Assembly: GCF_000648615.1 (NCBI RefSeq) | Contig: NZ_JFZC01000078.1 | Span: 1 to 52,981 of the forward strand | Origin: Sporolactobacillus terrae DSM 11697 | GTDB taxonomy: Bacteria > Bacillota > Bacilli > Bacillales > Sporolactobacillaceae | Direction: 5' to 3' | Length of the DNA: 52,981 bases | Shown: piece by piece, positions 7,715-16,130 of the stretch | Position numbering within the stretch: position 1 is the first letter of the stretch | How the letters are laid out: each line of letters begins with the position of its first letter | Position numbers and translations under genes: made by a program | The notes under the pieces: generated by a model | The model's database searches: none | Seen by the model: the letters and a program-made list of their open reading frames with translations, nothing else | Told to the model about the DNA's origin: nothing

Positions 7715-10450
7715 TTATTTTTTCAAAAGTTTTTTACGTAAAACCGTTTGCAGGATTCCTCCATTACGGTAATAGTCCATTTCAACTTCGCTGTCAAAGC
7801 GGACAATGACGGGAAACTTAACCGATTTTCCGTTTAAGGCGACCGCTTCCGCCTGAACACGTGCACCTGGCACAATCGTCTCGTCAACCGATACGGAAAT
7901 TGCCTCTTCTCCTGTTAGTCCAAGTGTTTCGGCACTCTGCCCGCTCTCGAATTGAAGCGGGAGAACCCCCATCATGACCAAGTTGCTTCGATGAATGCGT
8001 TCATAACTCTCGGCGATGACTGCTTTAATTCCAAGCAGCCTCGTCCCTTTTGCGGCCCAATCGCGTGAACTGCCCATGCCGTAATCCTTACCTGCAAGAA
8101 CGATTAAGTCGGTGCCATCTTGTTTGTACTTCATCGCAGCATCATAAATCGGCATCACTTCTCGAGTCGGCCAATACGTCGTATATCCGCCTTCTGTGCC
8201 TGGGGCAATTTGATTTCGAATGCGGACATTTGCGAACGTACCGCGCATCATGACCTCATGGTTCCCTCGTCTTGATCCGTACGAGTTGAAGTCAATCCGA
8301 TCGACTCCTTTATCCATTAAATAGCGTCCCGCCGGGCTGTCACCCGCAATTGATCCTGCTGGCGAAATATGGTCGGTGGTGACCGAGTCGGCAAATTTTC
8401 CGATAACACGCATTGCCTGTAACGGCTCAATCGTTTTTAATTCTGCCGAAAGATTTTCGAAAAATGGCGGATTCTGGATATAGGTTGACGCTTTATCCCA
8501 ATCATACAATTCGCCCGCACTCGTCTCAATGGCATTCCATCGCTTGTTTTCCGTAAAGACACGCGCATATTCTTTTTTAAAGCTTTCAGGTCCAACTGCA
8601 CGATGCATGACCGCTTCAATCTCAGAACGAGACGGCCAGAGATCCTTAAAATAAACCTCATTTCCGTCTCGATCTTTCCCAAACGAATCATGGAGCAGGT
8701 CAAAATTAACGGATCCGGCCAGTGCATACGCAACAACCAGAGGCGGCGATGCTAAATAGTTGGCGCGAATGAGCGGATGAATGCGCCCCTCAAAATTACG
8801 ATTCCCTGAAAGTACGGCCGCCACAGTCAAATCTTGATCAACGATCGCTTGCTCAACAGCTTCCGGCAATGGCCCGGAGTTGCCGATACAAGTGGTGCAT
8901 CCATAGCCAACAACATTAAAACCTAATGTTTCCAGATCAGGTAATAAGCCGGCCTTTTCAAGGTAATCTGTAACAACCTTTGATCCGGGAGCAAGACTGG
9001 TCTTTACATAATCAGGAACAGTCAATCCCTTTTCCACGGCTTTTTTAGCGACAAGCCCGGCACCAATCATGACACTTGGATTACTTGTATTCGTGCAGCT
9101 TGTGATTGCTGCAATGACCACAGCTCCAGTACCAAGATGCTCTTGATTGCCGTTATTCCCACTGACAAGTGTCGACTTTTTCAGTTCATCTTTTCCCAAA
9201 CCAAATCCCTGATTTCCGGATGGCCGAGTGAGTGATGCTTCAAATTCACGCTTCATATCCCGAAGCGAGATGCGATCTTGAGGTCTCTTCGGACCAGCCA
9301 GTGACGGTGTTACATTGTTTAAATTCAGTTCCAAAACTTTTGTAAAATGTGGGTCTTTCGCACCGGCTGTATAGAATAAACCATTTGCCTTGCAATAATC
9401 TTCAACCAGCTGCACCTGTTCCTCCGCACGTCCACTTAAACGAAGATAGTCCAAAGTCACTTGATCTACTGGAAAATAAGTCGCTGTTGCACCGTTTTCC
9501 GGAGACATGTTTGCAATGGTTGCACGATCCGCAAGCGCCATATGAGACAGACTAGGTCCGAAAAATTCAACAAATTTTCCGACCACACCTTCCGCTCTAA
9601 GAAGCTGCGTGACGCTTAAGGCCAAATCGGTAGCCGTCGCTCCTTCTGACAAACTTCCAACGATCCGTACACCAACGACGTCCGGAACCGGAAAATAGGA
9701 GGGCTGCCCTAGCATACCTGCTTCAGCTTCTATACCGCCTACGCCCCATCCGAGTACGCCTAAACCGTTAATCATTGTCGTATGCGAATCTGTTCCGACC
9801 AAAGTATCTGGGAAAGCAAACAATGTGCCGTCACGCTCAACCTTGTGGACAACCGATGCCAAATATTCCAAATTGACTTGATGAACAATTCCTGTGGCAG
9901 GAGGAACCGCACGAAAATTCTCAAACGATGATTGTGCCCACTTTAAAAACGTATACCGTTCTTTGTTCCGTTCAAACTCACGTTCCATATTAAATCGCAG
10001 TGCCTGATTCGTACCGAATCGATCGACTTGGACGGAGTGATCGACAACGAGATCGACAGGTTTCTCAGGATTGATCTTCTCAGGATCACCCCCCATATCT
10101 GCCATCGCTTTGCGCATCGATGCCAAATCAACGACAGCTGGAACACCGGTGAAATCCTGAAGAATAATTCGCGATGGATTAAACGGGACGTCAATCGCTT
10201 TATCTAATTGATCCGTTCCCCACTTGGCTAAATTAATCACGTGCTCCTTTTTAATCGCTCCCCCATCACATTGACGAAGGACGGCCTCAAGCAATACTTT
10301 GATCGAATATGGAAGACGATCAATATTCCCGTAATCCGCTAAAGCGCTTAATTGATAATAGTGAATAGGCTGACCAAGACTGATAAACGTTTTGATCGCA
10401 TGAAATACATCTGTAGCTTTCGTACCTTTTGTTCCAACTGCTCCAGACAT
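7715..10450 (-). CDS. acnA: Aconitate hydratase AcnA/CitB
   Basis: 911 residues, the usual size of the AcnA/IRP1-type enzyme. It interconverts citrate and isocitrate in the TCA cycle. [4Fe-4S] cysteines are visible in SCTNTSNPS and [10 protein letters not shown]; substrate-site motifs include [19 protein letters not shown] in the N-terminal half and [13 protein letters not shown] in the C-terminal swivel domain. The ATG is preceded by AGGAGGG. Upstream lies a sigma-A-type promoter with a CcpC-like dyad centred near -66, the arrangement that gives citrate-responsive repression of citB in Bacillus. No citrate synthase or isocitrate dehydrogenase gene is in the window. Confidence 0.97.
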   Translation of the reverse strand: MSGAVGTKGTKATDVFHAIKTFISLGQPIHYYQLSALADYGNIDRLPYSIKVLLEAVLRQCDGGAIKKEHVINLAKWGTDQLDKAIDVPFNPSRIILQDFTGVPAVVDLASMRKAMADMGGDPEKINPEKPVDLVVDHSVQVDRFGTNQALRFNMEREFERNKERYTFLKWAQSSFENFRAVPPATGIVHQVNLEYLASVVHKVERDGTLFAFPDTLVGTDSHTTMINGLGVLGWGVGGIEAEAGMLGQPSYFPVPDVVGVRIVGSLSEGATATDLALSVTQLLRAEGVVGKFVEFFGPSLSHMALADRATIANMSPENGATATYFPVDQVTLDYLRLSGRAEEQVQLVEDYCKANGLFYTAGAKDPHFTKVLELNLNNVTPSLAGPKRPQDRISLRDMKREFEASLTRPSGNQGFGLGKDELKKSTLVSGNNGNQEHLGTGAVVIAAITSCTNTSNPSVMIGAGLVAKKAVEKGLTVPDYVKTSLAPGSKVVTDYLEKAGLLPDLETLGFNVVGYGCTTCIGNSGPLPEAVEQAIVDQDLTVAAVLSGNRNFEGRIHPLIRANYLASPPLVVAYALAGSVNFDLLHDSFGKDRDGNEVYFKDLWPSRSEIEAVMHRAVGPESFKKEYARVFTENKRWNAIETSAGELYDWDKASTYIQNPPFFENLSAELKTIEPLQAMRVIGKFADSVTTDHISPAGSIAGDSPAGRYLMDKGVDRIDFNSYGSRRGNHEVMMRGTFANVRIRNQIAPGTEGGYTTYWPTREVMPIYDAAMKYKQDGTDLIVLAGKDYGMGSSRDWAAKGTRLLGIKAVIAESYERIHRSNLVMMGVLPLQFESGQSAETLGLTGEEAISVSVDETIVPGARVQAEAVALNGKSVKFPVIVRFDSEVEMDYYRNGGILQTVLRKKLLKK

Positions 10451-10491
10451 GTTTTCCCTCCTGTCCGATCTTAATAACTCTATATATTTTT

Positions 10492-10558
10492 ATCATAATC
10501 GAACTTAACCATTAAGTAAATTTTATTTATTTAATTAGTTTATATAAGTTTTACTTAT
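10492..10558 (-). promoter_or_regulatory. acnA promoter with CcpC-like operator
   Basis: On the minus strand TTACTT (10519-10514), a 16-base spacer and TATGAT (10497-10492) form a sigma-A-like promoter. The dyad ATAA-N7-TTAT is exact at 10544-10558. Its centre lies about 66 bases before the predicted start site, as for the CcpC dyad of Bacillus citB. No ccpC gene is in the window. Confidence 0.55.
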
Positions 10559-10637
10559 TTAAGGGGGAATTCGAATAAAACGCTGCGGCAGTCTTGGGGC
10601 ATTAGAATGGCTACTCCTCCGGCGCTGAGCGTTTACA

Positions 10638-10725
10638 TGACTTCCGCAGGATGCAGTGACTTCTGCGTTGGCACCGGACGTACTTTCACAGGATGTGATG
10701 ACTTTCGCGTTGCATACAGGACGTA
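10638..10725. repeat. Two degenerate direct repeat units of about 43 bp
   Basis: Unit 1 (about 10638-10681) and unit 2 (10682-10724) share the ordered words ACTTnCnCAGGATG, GTGACTT or ATGACTT, GCGTTG and CGGACGTA or AGGACGTA. Unit 2 is adjacent to and in the same orientation as unit 1. The function is unknown; it may be a remnant of an interspersed repeat family. Confidence 0.5.
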
Positions 10726-10826
10726 TGCGCACTTAGCGAAAGTTCCTTTACAATTAGCAGAAGTTCCTTTTTTAATAACGCTAATCGTCGTACCAGTAAG
10801 GGCAAATCATATCCTTTCTTTACATG

Positions 10827-10858
10827 CAAAAAAGATAAGCAACCAAGTTGTTTATCTT
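10827..10858 (-). terminator. Terminator of the nag operon
   Basis: On the minus strand AAGATAAACAAC-ttg-GTTGCTTATCTT then T6. The hairpin begins inside the nagR stop region, so the last codons of nagR form part of the stem. Confidence 0.8.
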
Positions 10859-11580
10859 CTCGGTAAATCAATTTTAAATTTATATCGATCCGCACGAAAT
10901 AATGATTTTGTCTGTTCAATCGGCTGACCGTTGCTTAGATAGGCACAACGATTGATGAGCAGAATCGGTGAACCTTTGGCAACATCTAAAATTTTTGCTT
11001 CTTCAGAGGTCACAATTGATGCTTCAATGGACTGCTCCGCATGGTTAATCGTCATACCGGTTTCTCGTTCAATGTAATGGTACAGAGAAGGACTAACTTG
11101 CTGATCAGTCAAATGCGGCAGAACGCGTACCGGAATATAGGAAGTCTCGATTGCCATAGGCTCATCATCAGCCAGGCGCACACGTTTTATCTCGTAGACG
11201 TTTTCTCCCTCTTGCAATTTAAGCTGCATCGCAATTTTGTCTGGGGGGTGCACGATGGAAAAGTGCAGCATCCTGCTCCCCGGCTTCAAACCGCGGCTGA
11301 TCATGTCTTCGGAGAAGCCATTAAAGCCAAGCAATTTCTTCTCAATCTTTTCTTGAGCAGCAACAAATGTCCCTTTTCCCTTGATTCGAATTAAGATACC
11401 CGCATGAACCAAATTCATAATGGCTTGGCGTACAGTCATACGCGATACATGAAACTGATCTGTAAATTCGCGTTCAGAAGGAATCTGGTCCCCAGTCGTC
11501 AACTGCTTCTGGTTAATTAGGTCTTCGATATACCTTTCAATCTGGTAATACATAGGCATCGGAGATTTGTGGTCAATCAT
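10852..11580 (-). CDS. nagR: GntR/HutC-family repressor NagR
   Basis: 242 residues. N-terminal winged helix-turn-helix of the GntR family (IPSEREFTDQFHVSRMTVRQAIMNL, about residues 30-55), then a UbiC transcription-regulator-associated effector domain (HutC subfamily), the architecture of NagR/YvoA, which senses N-acetylglucosamine-6-phosphate or glucosamine-6-phosphate. The start at 11580 has AAGGAT about 9 bases upstream, within the end of nagB; a longer reading frame upstream overlaps nagB and is rejected. It is the last gene of nagA-nagB-nagR, so the repressor is produced from the operon it controls. A palindromic candidate operator overlaps the operon promoter. Confidence 0.93.
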   Translation of the reverse strand: MIDHKSPMPMYYQIERYIEDLINQKQLTTGDQIPSEREFTDQFHVSRMTVRQAIMNLVHAGILIRIKGKGTFVAAQEKIEKKLLGFNGFSEDMISRGLKPGSRMLHFSIVHPPDKIAMQLKLQEGENVYEIKRVRLADDEPMAIETSYIPVRVLPHLTDQQVSPSLYHYIERETGMTINHAEQSIEASIVTSEEAKILDVAKGSPILLINRCAYLSNGQPIEQTKSLFRADRYKFKIDLPRR

Positions 11581-11584
11581 TTCA

Positions 11585-12325
11585 TCAATCCTTGCTGACT
11601 TTTGTTTGAGAAAGTGCCGCTTCATCAGCAATAATGATGACGTTCTTATGCTGCGTGAGCGCTGATGCTGGAAAACTGCTGTCTGCCCGACTTGCAAGCA
11701 CCAGCTTGCCTACTGCATCTGCTTTCTCTTCACCTGAAGCGATTAAAAGAATTTGCCTGCTCTTTAAGATCGTACCGATGCCCATGGTAACGGCCTCAGT
11801 TGGTACATCCTTTATGCTTCCAAAATAGCGAGCATTCGCGTGGCGTGTCGATTCTGTTAACTTCACCACATGTGTGCCAAGTGTCAGAGAAGACCCCGGC
11901 TCATTAAAACCAATGTGTCCATTGCGTCCGATTCCGAGCAATTGGAGGTCTACCCCTCCGAGGCTTTCAATTAAAGCGTCATAACGTGCACAAGCCTCAT
12001 CTGAAGTATCCAAGCCGTTCGGTAAAAAATACCGTCCATCAGGTATATCAACATGATCAAAAAAGTGCTGCTTCATGTATGAGTTATAGCTGTTTGGATC
12101 TTGTGGGTCAATCCCAGCGTACTCATCGAGATTTACCGTATGGATCGATTGATAACTGGTTCCGTTTGCTTGATGATCATTGACCAGTTCTTGATACGTG
12201 CCCTCAGGGGTTCCTCCAGTAGCAAGACCAAGAACAGCATCGGGTTTGCTCACGACAAGTTTCCGAATGATTTCAGCAGCTTTCGTACTCATTTCTTGAT
12301 TATCTTTAACAGAAATAATTTTCAT
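11585..12325 (-). CDS. nagB: Glucosamine-6-phosphate deaminase
   Basis: 246 residues. Converts glucosamine-6-phosphate to fructose-6-phosphate and ammonia. The sequence shows the NagB-type start MKIISVKDNQEMSTKAAEI, LGLATGGTPEGTY (phosphate binding), NLDEYAGI (catalytic Asp) and GIGRNGHIGFNEPGS. Length matches Bacillus NagB, which lacks the allosteric C-terminus of the E. coli enzyme. The ATG at 12325 follows the nagA stop by one base (TGA-C-ATG) with GAGGTGG as Shine-Dalgarno, so translation is coupled. Confidence 0.96.
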   Translation of the reverse strand: MKIISVKDNQEMSTKAAEIIRKLVVSKPDAVLGLATGGTPEGTYQELVNDHQANGTSYQSIHTVNLDEYAGIDPQDPNSYNSYMKQHFFDHVDIPDGRYFLPNGLDTSDEACARYDALIESLGGVDLQLLGIGRNGHIGFNEPGSSLTLGTHVVKLTESTRHANARYFGSIKDVPTEAVTMGIGTILKSRQILLIASGEEKADAVGKLVLASRADSSFPASALTQHKNVIIIADEAALSQTKVSKD

Positions 12326-12326
12326 G

Positions 12327-13496
12327 TCAATCCACCTCTTCTTTTTGATAGGCAATGGTGCCGCGACAAATGGTCAGTACAAGTTCATTCTTCTCATTTA
12401 AAACAATTAGATCGGCATCTTTTCCTGCTTCTAGTGATCCTTTGTGATCAAATACCCCACACTGCAATGCTGGATTGATTGCACCCATTTGTACAACATC
12501 TGCCGGTGTCGCGTCAGTAAACGCAAGCATATTTCGCAATGAATCTTTCATTTTAAGTACACTGCCGGCAATCGTTCCATCCTTTAATACGGCCATCCCT
12601 TTATCTACAAAAACATCCTGGCCGCCGAGATCATAAACACCATTTTTCAGGCATTTGGCGCGCATCGAATCGGTAATTAAAATCATCCGATCACTGCCTT
12701 TTAATTTATAAGCAAGATTTACCATACCTTGACATACGTGATGGCCGTCACAAATCAGTTCAGTATAAAGGTCATGATGTAGCAGCGCACCACCGAGAAT
12801 GCCAGGTTCACGATGATGCATCCCTCTCATCCCATTATAAAGATGCGTGACTTGTGTTGCTCCGGCATCAATAGCGCGAATGACATCTTCATCAATTCCA
12901 TTCGTATGACCGATTGAAGCAACAACATGTTGCTGCTTCAAATGACGAATGAAGTCAAGACCACCATTTAATTCTGGTGCCATGGTCACTTCCTTGATAT
13001 GGTTTCCTGAAATGCTCTGCCAATGATCAAATAAGGAAACATCCGGATCAATGATGAAGCGTTCAGGCTGAGCGCCTGCTTTTTCTTTGTTAATGAATGG
13101 CCCTTCAAGATGAATCCCAATGATCTCTGCTTCACCGGATTTCTGATGACCGATAACCGCTCCTGCATTTTCAACCGCCTTTTCAATTGCAGGAACCGAT
13201 TGGGTAATTGTCGTTGCTAGAAATGAGGTTGTCCCTTCTTTCGCCAACGCCGAAGCAATTTTGCTCAATGCCTCTGGTGTTGCATCCATTGTGTCTGCGC
13301 CATCGGCACCATGGATATGCATGTCGATCATTCCCGGCAAACACTTGTAGGTCGAAGGAAAATGCAGGGTCTGATCTGTTGATTGAGACGAATGAGCGTT
13401 AATGCTTTCGATTGTTTCTCCATCAATAATCAGGCTCCCGTTTTCAATCCATTCATTCTGACTATAAATGGAACAACCATCAATTTTAGTCGCCAT
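12327..13496 (-). CDS. nagA: N-acetylglucosamine-6-phosphate deacetylase
   Basis: 389-residue amidohydrolase that deacetylates GlcNAc-6-P, the step before NagB. Metal motif DMHIHGADGAD (His60, His62), GIHLEGPFIN (Glu ligand), GHTNG, THLYNGMRGMHHREPG and ITDSM (catalytic Asp) are all present. It is the first gene of the operon, with Shine-Dalgarno AAAGGAAG. Promoter TAGACA-N18-TACAAT lies just upstream with the candidate NagR operator over its -35. Confidence 0.96.
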   Translation of the reverse strand: MATKIDGCSIYSQNEWIENGSLIIDGETIESINAHSSQSTDQTLHFPSTYKCLPGMIDMHIHGADGADTMDATPEALSKIASALAKEGTTSFLATTITQSVPAIEKAVENAGAVIGHQKSGEAEIIGIHLEGPFINKEKAGAQPERFIIDPDVSLFDHWQSISGNHIKEVTMAPELNGGLDFIRHLKQQHVVASIGHTNGIDEDVIRAIDAGATQVTHLYNGMRGMHHREPGILGGALLHHDLYTELICDGHHVCQGMVNLAYKLKGSDRMILITDSMRAKCLKNGVYDLGGQDVFVDKGMAVLKDGTIAGSVLKMKDSLRNMLAFTDATPADVVQMGAINPALQCGVFDHKGSLEAGKDADLIVLNEKNELVLTICRGTIAYQKEEVD

Positions 13497-13519
13497 AAAA
13501 TCGCTTCCTTTTTTCTTTT

Positions 13520-13553
13520 ATTGTAGCATTTTGCAGCTCATCCTGTCTAGACA
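13520..13553 (-). promoter_or_regulatory. nag operon promoter with NagR-like operator
   Basis: On the minus strand -35 TAGACA (13549-13544), 18-base spacer, -10 TACAAT (13525-13520). The perfect palindrome TGTCTAGACA (13544-13553) covers the -35 and shares the TCTAGA core of known NagR/DasR sites. Binding would block RNA polymerase. The operator match is to the core only. Confidence 0.6.
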
Positions 13554-13710
13554 TCTATACTTTGTCTGCATTATAAACTCACAATACATCCCATGGCTTT
13601 TCTTGTTACCATGATCTCATTGATACGCAAAGATACGAAACTCTTGTTGAATCGTACTTGATGCAAGTACGATTGCACATCATCGGTTGGCTGCCAGTTT
13701 TCAAAACAAT

Positions 13711-13743
13711 AAAAAACACCATCCTCTGTCGATGGTGTTTTGT
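13711..13743 (-). terminator. Terminator of yneF
   Basis: On the minus strand ACACCATC-gacagag-GATGGTGT followed by T6, about 40 bases past the yneF stop. Confidence 0.88.
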
Positions 13744-13781
13744 GAAAGATTAACCTATTTTACAATCGTGATTAATCGTCC

Positions 13782-13997
13782 TTATTTCACTTGATTGTTG
13801 ATTGCTTTCATCATCTGATTAATCTTTTTCTGCGATGGGTGCTGACCCATTTGTGTCATCATCACGCGTAACATGTTTTCGTTAATCGGCGGGTTCTTCT
13901 TCAAATAACTCATCATATATTTACGGGCGATCAAGAAACCGAGAATCAATCCGACCGCGAGACAGATCACGCCTATTAATATGTATAACCAGAGCAT
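13782..13997 (-). CDS. yneF: YneF family small membrane protein (UPF0154)
   Basis: 71 residues: one N-terminal transmembrane helix (about 3-25, ending [10 protein letters not shown]), then a basic, Pro/Asn/Met-rich cytosolic tail with [12 protein letters not shown] and [14 protein letters not shown], the conserved UPF0154 core. Function unknown. Strong Shine-Dalgarno AAGGAGG. In Bacillus yneF lies downstream of the lexA-yneA region with yneB, ynzC and tkt in between; none of these is present here, so the block is rearranged or shortened. Confidence 0.93.
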   Translation of the reverse strand: MLWLYILIGVICLAVGLILGFLIARKYMMSYLKKNPPINENMLRVMMTQMGQHPSQKKINQMMKAINNQVK

Positions 13998-14489
13998 AGT
14001 GTGCGTCCTCCTTGTATCAAATTTCCATAGTTCAGTTTACACTATCTCGCGAATCATGGTCAACTCTGTTACAGAAAGAACGGGCGGCATCTGTTCCGTA
14101 CGGTTACGCTGCATGCGGTTTTTATTCATCAATCTTGCGCTTCTTAAACATTTCAGCTGTTCGTCTACCACAGGTGTCTTGTGGTTGCATTTAGCGCCCA
14201 GTTAATAAAGAGATGACGCTGATTCCGTACTGGAAAATCACAAGTCAAGATTTACTGTCTTTATCGGTAAAAAAAAAGAAAGCATAGACTGAATATCAGT
14301 CCGCTTTCCATCTGAAGGAGGATGAAAAATGGCCATTAATGGAAAAATGCCATTAATGGATTCATAAGCTTCAAAAACAAAAAGGAAAAGAAACAATTGT
14401 ACTAATACATCATTTCATCAATCCTTTTGTTATATAACAGTATAGCACACAATCGTCTTTTTTGCTCCTTTTAAAGGCTTGGGATTTCA
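13998..14489. other. Intergenic region between yneA and yneF
   Basis: About 490 bases. It contains the yneA terminator (14268-14309) and, on the plus strand at 14314-14367, a strong Shine-Dalgarno before a 12-codon mini-ORF that I do not consider a gene. A minus-strand open frame of about 50 codons around 14050-14210 has no start or family match. No yneB, ynzC or tkt remnant could be recognised. Confidence 0.5.
14268..14309 (-). terminator. Terminator of yneA
   Basis: On the minus strand GAAAGC..GACTG-atat..CAGTC..GCTTTC followed by T9, about 180 bases beyond the yneA stop; no other minus-strand gene lies between. Confidence 0.75.
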
Positions 14490-14789
14490 TTATTTATTTT
14501 TTTTCACTGGAATAATCAGCTTTTGGTTGGGAACAATTTGATCGCGCACCAAACCATTTTCATTTTTCACCCAATCAATGAATGCCTGCTTGGTAAGTCT
14601 CGGCGTTTCATCTTTGTAATCGGTCGCAATTGACCACAATGAGTCTCCGTGCTTGACCGTTACTTCCTTATATATTGTTTGATCCGCAGCAACTGTATTC
14701 GTTAATGTAAAAAATAAGACAACAGATAAAATGCAGAATATGATAATAAATGATAGTCCTCTGGTCTTGTGATTTGCCTGCATATTCAT
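14490..14789 (-). CDS. yneA: SOS-induced cell-division suppressor YneA
   Basis: 99 residues: short cytosolic N-terminus, one transmembrane helix (about 12-34), then an extracytoplasmic LysM domain (VTVKHGDSLWSIATDYKDE to NQKLIIPV, about 43-95). This layout and its position divergent from lexA match YneA, which delays division during DNA damage. GAGGGGG precedes the ATG by 7 bases. The SOS-box-like sequence at 14824-14837 is best placed to control it. Identification rests on synteny plus architecture; LysM alone is not specific. Confidence 0.88.
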   Translation of the reverse strand: MNMQANHKTRGLSFIIIFCILSVVLFFTLTNTVAADQTIYKEVTVKHGDSLWSIATDYKDETPRLTKQAFIDWVKNENGLVRDQIVPNQKLIIPVKKNK

Positions 14790-14823
14790 TTAAGTTCCCC
14801 CTCATTAGGAATGCTTGTTCTCA

Positions 14824-14895
14824 AGAACATTTGTTCGTTTTCTCTATTTTAATGCGAACATGTATTTGTGTCAATGCATTTAGAACAAATGTTTG
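14824..14895. promoter_or_regulatory. Three SOS-box-like LexA operators in the lexA-yneA intergenic region
   Basis: Compared with CGAAC-N4-GTTCG: site 1 at 14824-14837 reads CGAACAAATGTTCT on the minus strand; site 2 at 14855-14868 is CGAACATGTATTTG; site 3 at 14882-14895 is AGAACAAATGTTTG. Site 3 overlaps the lexA -35 box. Site 1 is nearest yneA. Confidence 0.85.
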
Positions 14896-14921
14896 CATCT
14901 GTTTTTTTCAAATGCTATACT
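14893..14921 (+). promoter_or_regulatory. lexA promoter
   Basis: TTGCAT (14893-14898), 17-base spacer, TATACT (14916-14921). The -35 overlaps SOS-box 3, which gives autorepression. Confidence 0.8.
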
Positions 14922-14951
14922 ATTGTCAAGATAAGGAAAAGGAGAAGTATC

Positions 14952-15563
14952 ATGAAACTCTCAAATCGGCAGCAAGCAATCCTTGATTACATAAAACATG
15001 AAGTTGCCAGTAAAGGTTATCCCCCTTCTGTACGTGAAATTTGTGATGCTGTTGGGCTCGCATCGAGTTCAACGGTACATGGTCATTTAGCGCGACTTGA
15101 AAAAAAAGGCTTAATCAGACGTGATCCCACAAAGCCAAGGGCGATTGAGGTTCTCGATCATGATGGAGACATTTTCACCGAGAAAACCGTCAATATTCCG
15201 GTTATTGGTAAAGTAACTGCAGGGCTTCCGATTAGCGCAGTTGAAAATATTGAAGAATATTTCCCTGTTCCGCTCTCAATCGTTGAAGACGATGACGCAT
15301 TTATTCTTAATGTAACTGGTGAAAGTATGATCAACGCCGGAATTCTCGATGGCGACAAAGTGATTGTCCGTCAGCAGCGCACTGCAGAAAATGGAGAAAT
15401 CGTTGTCGCAATGACCGATGAGGATGAAGCAACCGTCAAACGATTCTTCAAAGAGGAGGACCATATTCGTCTACAACCGGAGAATCCGTCAATGAATCCG
15501 ATTTTACTCGATAACTGTGCGATCCTCGGAAAAGTAATCGGCGTATTTCGCACTATCAAATAA
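14952..15563 (+). CDS. lexA: LexA repressor
   Basis: 203 residues. N-terminal winged HTH ([14 protein letters not shown] through [20 protein letters not shown], residues 1-72), then the S24 autoprotease domain. Self-cleavage bond Ala90-Gly91 in VTAGLP, catalytic Ser125 in GESMINAG and Lys163 in TVKRFF. RecA-stimulated cleavage inactivates it and derepresses SOS genes including yneA. The start at 14952 has AAGGAAAAGGAG upstream; the longer frame from 14868 covers the promoter and is rejected. Confidence 0.97.
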   Translation: MKLSNRQQAILDYIKHEVASKGYPPSVREICDAVGLASSSTVHGHLARLEKKGLIRRDPTKPRAIEVLDHDGDIFTEKTVNIPVIGKVTAGLPISAVENIEEYFPVPLSIVEDDDAFILNVTGESMINAGILDGDKVIVRQQRTAENGEIVVAMTDEDEATVKRFFKEEDHIRLQPENPSMNPILLDNCAILGKVIGVFRTIK

Positions 15564-15591
15564 CTTCTCTCAGTCGTTCATTGCTTGTTAC

Positions 15592-15631
15592 CACCTCCTG
15601 AAGGGTCTCGTTCTTCAGGAGGTTTTGTTTT
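15592..15631 (+). terminator. Terminator of lexA
   Basis: ACCTCCTGAAGG-gtctcg-TTCTTCAGGAGGT then TTTGTTTT, about 30 bases after the stop codon. Confidence 0.85.
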
Positions 15632-15769
15632 ATGGAATAAAAAGGATAGCGAATGATTTAGAACTCATCCATCGAGTGCTCCAGAACAGCATTTCAAGTG
15701 ACAATAGGTTGGTTCCGTATACAGGTACCGTTCAGTCGGTTAAAATAGAGAAAAGAAAAGGAGGAATGA

Positions 15770-16108
15770 ATGATGAACGAATGGTTGAAAACAGGTTTCC
15801 TTATTGGGATCGGGGCAGCCTCTGCCGGCAAGGAGAAAGTCGAAAAGATACTTAGTGATCTTTCCAATAACGGCAGCGCGGCAGCTGATGAAACGAAGGT
15901 ATTGCTGAAAACATTAGGTGATAAAGGTAAGAAAAGTACAGAGAATTTGAACCAACAGCTGCATCAAGGCATCAGCGATTCACTTCACGAACTTGGATTT
16001 GTAACACATGAAGAACTGGCACAGCTTCAGCAACAAATAGCCTTTTTGGAAACTGAAATTAAGCAGTTAAAGGCGGTTGTCAGCCAGAACGAAAACGAAG
16101 AAAAATAA
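15770..16108 (+). CDS. Phasin-like coiled-coil protein
   Basis: 112 residues. A hydrophobic start (WLKTGFLIGIGAASAGKEKV) is followed by an amphipathic helical region and a Gln/Leu/Glu-rich coiled coil (THEELAQLQQQIAFLETEIKQLKAVV). This is the layout of phasin-family/PHA-regulator-like small proteins. GGAGG (15760-15764) serves either of two adjacent ATGs (15770 or 15773). It lies 22 bases before ubiB and is surely co-transcribed. No PHA synthase is in the window, so a role in polyhydroxyalkanoate granules is not implied; a partner of the UbiB kinase is an inference from context. Confidence 0.7.
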   Translation: MMNEWLKTGFLIGIGAASAGKEKVEKILSDLSNNGSAAADETKVLLKTLGDKGKKSTENLNQQLHQGISDSLHELGFVTHEELAQLQQQIAFLETEIKQLKAVVSQNENEEK

Positions 16109-16130
16109 CCTTTTTTCAGGTGAAGCGACA

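Larger units (their letters stand above)
10451..10826. other. Intergenic region between acnA and nagR
   Basis: About 375 bases. The acnA-proximal part is AT-rich and holds its promoter and operator (10492-10558). The remainder contains a degenerate tandem repeat (10638-10725). An ORF that can be drawn through it has no ribosome binding site and its sequence mirrors the repeat, so I do not call it a gene. Confidence 0.6.

Noticed and set aside
10607-10927. 106-codon plus-strand ORF between acnA and nagR
   Set aside because: No ribosome binding site, overlaps the nagR 3' end, and its first half simply translates the degenerate tandem repeat.
14050-14215. Minus-strand open frame in the yneA-yneF gap, considered as a sirA or ynzC remnant
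   Set aside because: Translation shows no resemblance to either and has no start with a ribosome binding site.
14314-14367. 12-codon mini-ORF with GAAGGAGG and an internal CCATTAATGGA repeat
   Set aside because: Too short to support and positioned right behind a terminator; possibly chance.
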